Assembly (NCBI GenBank): GCA_029940345.1
Contig: JAOZRC010000284.1
Coordinates: 1 to 6,966 of the forward strand
Direction: 5' to 3'
Length of the DNA: 6,966 nt
DNA from: Desulfobacterales bacterium
GTDB lineage: Bacteria > Desulfobacterota > Desulfobacteria > Desulfobacterales > JAUCGF01
Part shown: positions 6,815-6,966 of the stretch, piece by piece
How positions within the stretch are numbered: the stretch's first letter is position 1
Layout of the letters: every line of letters starts with the position of its first letter
Translations under genes and position numbers: made by a program
The notes under the pieces: model-generated
The model's input: the letters and a program-made list of their open reading frames with translations, nothing else
Told to the model about the DNA's origin: nothing
Database searches by the model: none

Positions 6815-6966
6815 TCATTCATTTTATCTTCAAACGGGATACCGTCATCCTCTTCATCAGGGATCACCACATACCGTCCCGGCGTAAGCACAAAGCCATG
6901 CTTTTCGATTGCTTCCAGTGTCGCTGATTTACAGAAACCTTTAATGTCTTCATAACCCTTATCATC
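6793..6966 (-). CDS. hsdM: Type I restriction-modification DNA methyltransferase subunit M, C-terminal part (truncated)
   Basis: The gene enters from the right edge, and 57 codons are visible before TAA at 6793-6795. The peptide carries the HsdM C-terminal signature: [20 protein letters not shown] followed by GRYV, then an acidic stretch (DEEDD) and [11 protein letters not shown]. HsdM methylates adenine in the HsdMS complex of type I restriction-modification systems. Family members normally continue past the EKM..LTA segment for some 25-30 residues with a charged helix ending in a GLGYE-like tail. Here the frame ends after only three further residues (LPG), right where a STAS-like coding remnant begins in another frame. 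No hsdS or hsdR follows. This points to a 3' truncation, and the gene may be inactive. The catalytic NPPF motif would lie outside the window. Confidence 0.8.
   Translation of the reverse strand, partial: DDKGYEDIKGFCKSATLEAIEKHGFVLTPGRYVVIPDEEDDGIPFEDKMNDLTALPG

Overview
The window is dominated by one minus-strand gene of about 6.2 kb. It encodes a secreted, acidic, modular protein of 2068 residues. In order it carries an export signal, a DUF7948-like N-terminal domain, fourteen SBBP-type beta-propeller repeats, two Calx-beta domains, Asp-rich thrombospondin-3-like calcium loops, two related jelly-roll (LamG-like) modules and a C-terminal type I dockerin. This mix is typical of large surface or matrix proteins in environmental Gram-negative bacteria. 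Together with the palindromic repeats and moderate GC it suggests an uncultured proteobacterial or desulfobacterial lineage. That placement is inference and of low confidence.

Layout, left to right. Positions 3-104 (+) hold the last 33 codons of a gene whose C-terminus resembles the SYLF/YSC84 lipid-binding family. Its stop codon lies inside a large palindromic element (81-208) with a perfect 25-bp inner inverted repeat and a 17-bp outer one. The giant gene (245-6451, -) converges on this element from the other side. Upstream of it is a short intergenic region with a clear ribosome binding site, a possible -10 box and a second, imperfect palindromic structure (about 6526-6638). Beyond that, also on the minus strand, lie two relics. 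One is the C-terminal end of a STAS/SpoIIAA-like protein with no start codon (6653-6814). The other is the C-terminal part of a type I DNA methyltransferase HsdM (6793-6966), which stops short of the usual end. They abut and overlap out of frame, which looks like a deletion or recombination scar.

No functional pathway links these genes. The region reads as a large surface-protein locus between palindromic repeats and eroded accessory genes. The most interesting content is the internal structure of the giant protein: 14 repeats of nearly constant 67-residue period (two times seven blades), evidence of nested two-blade duplication, a local cysteine cluster, and a dockerin whose partner cohesin is not in the window.
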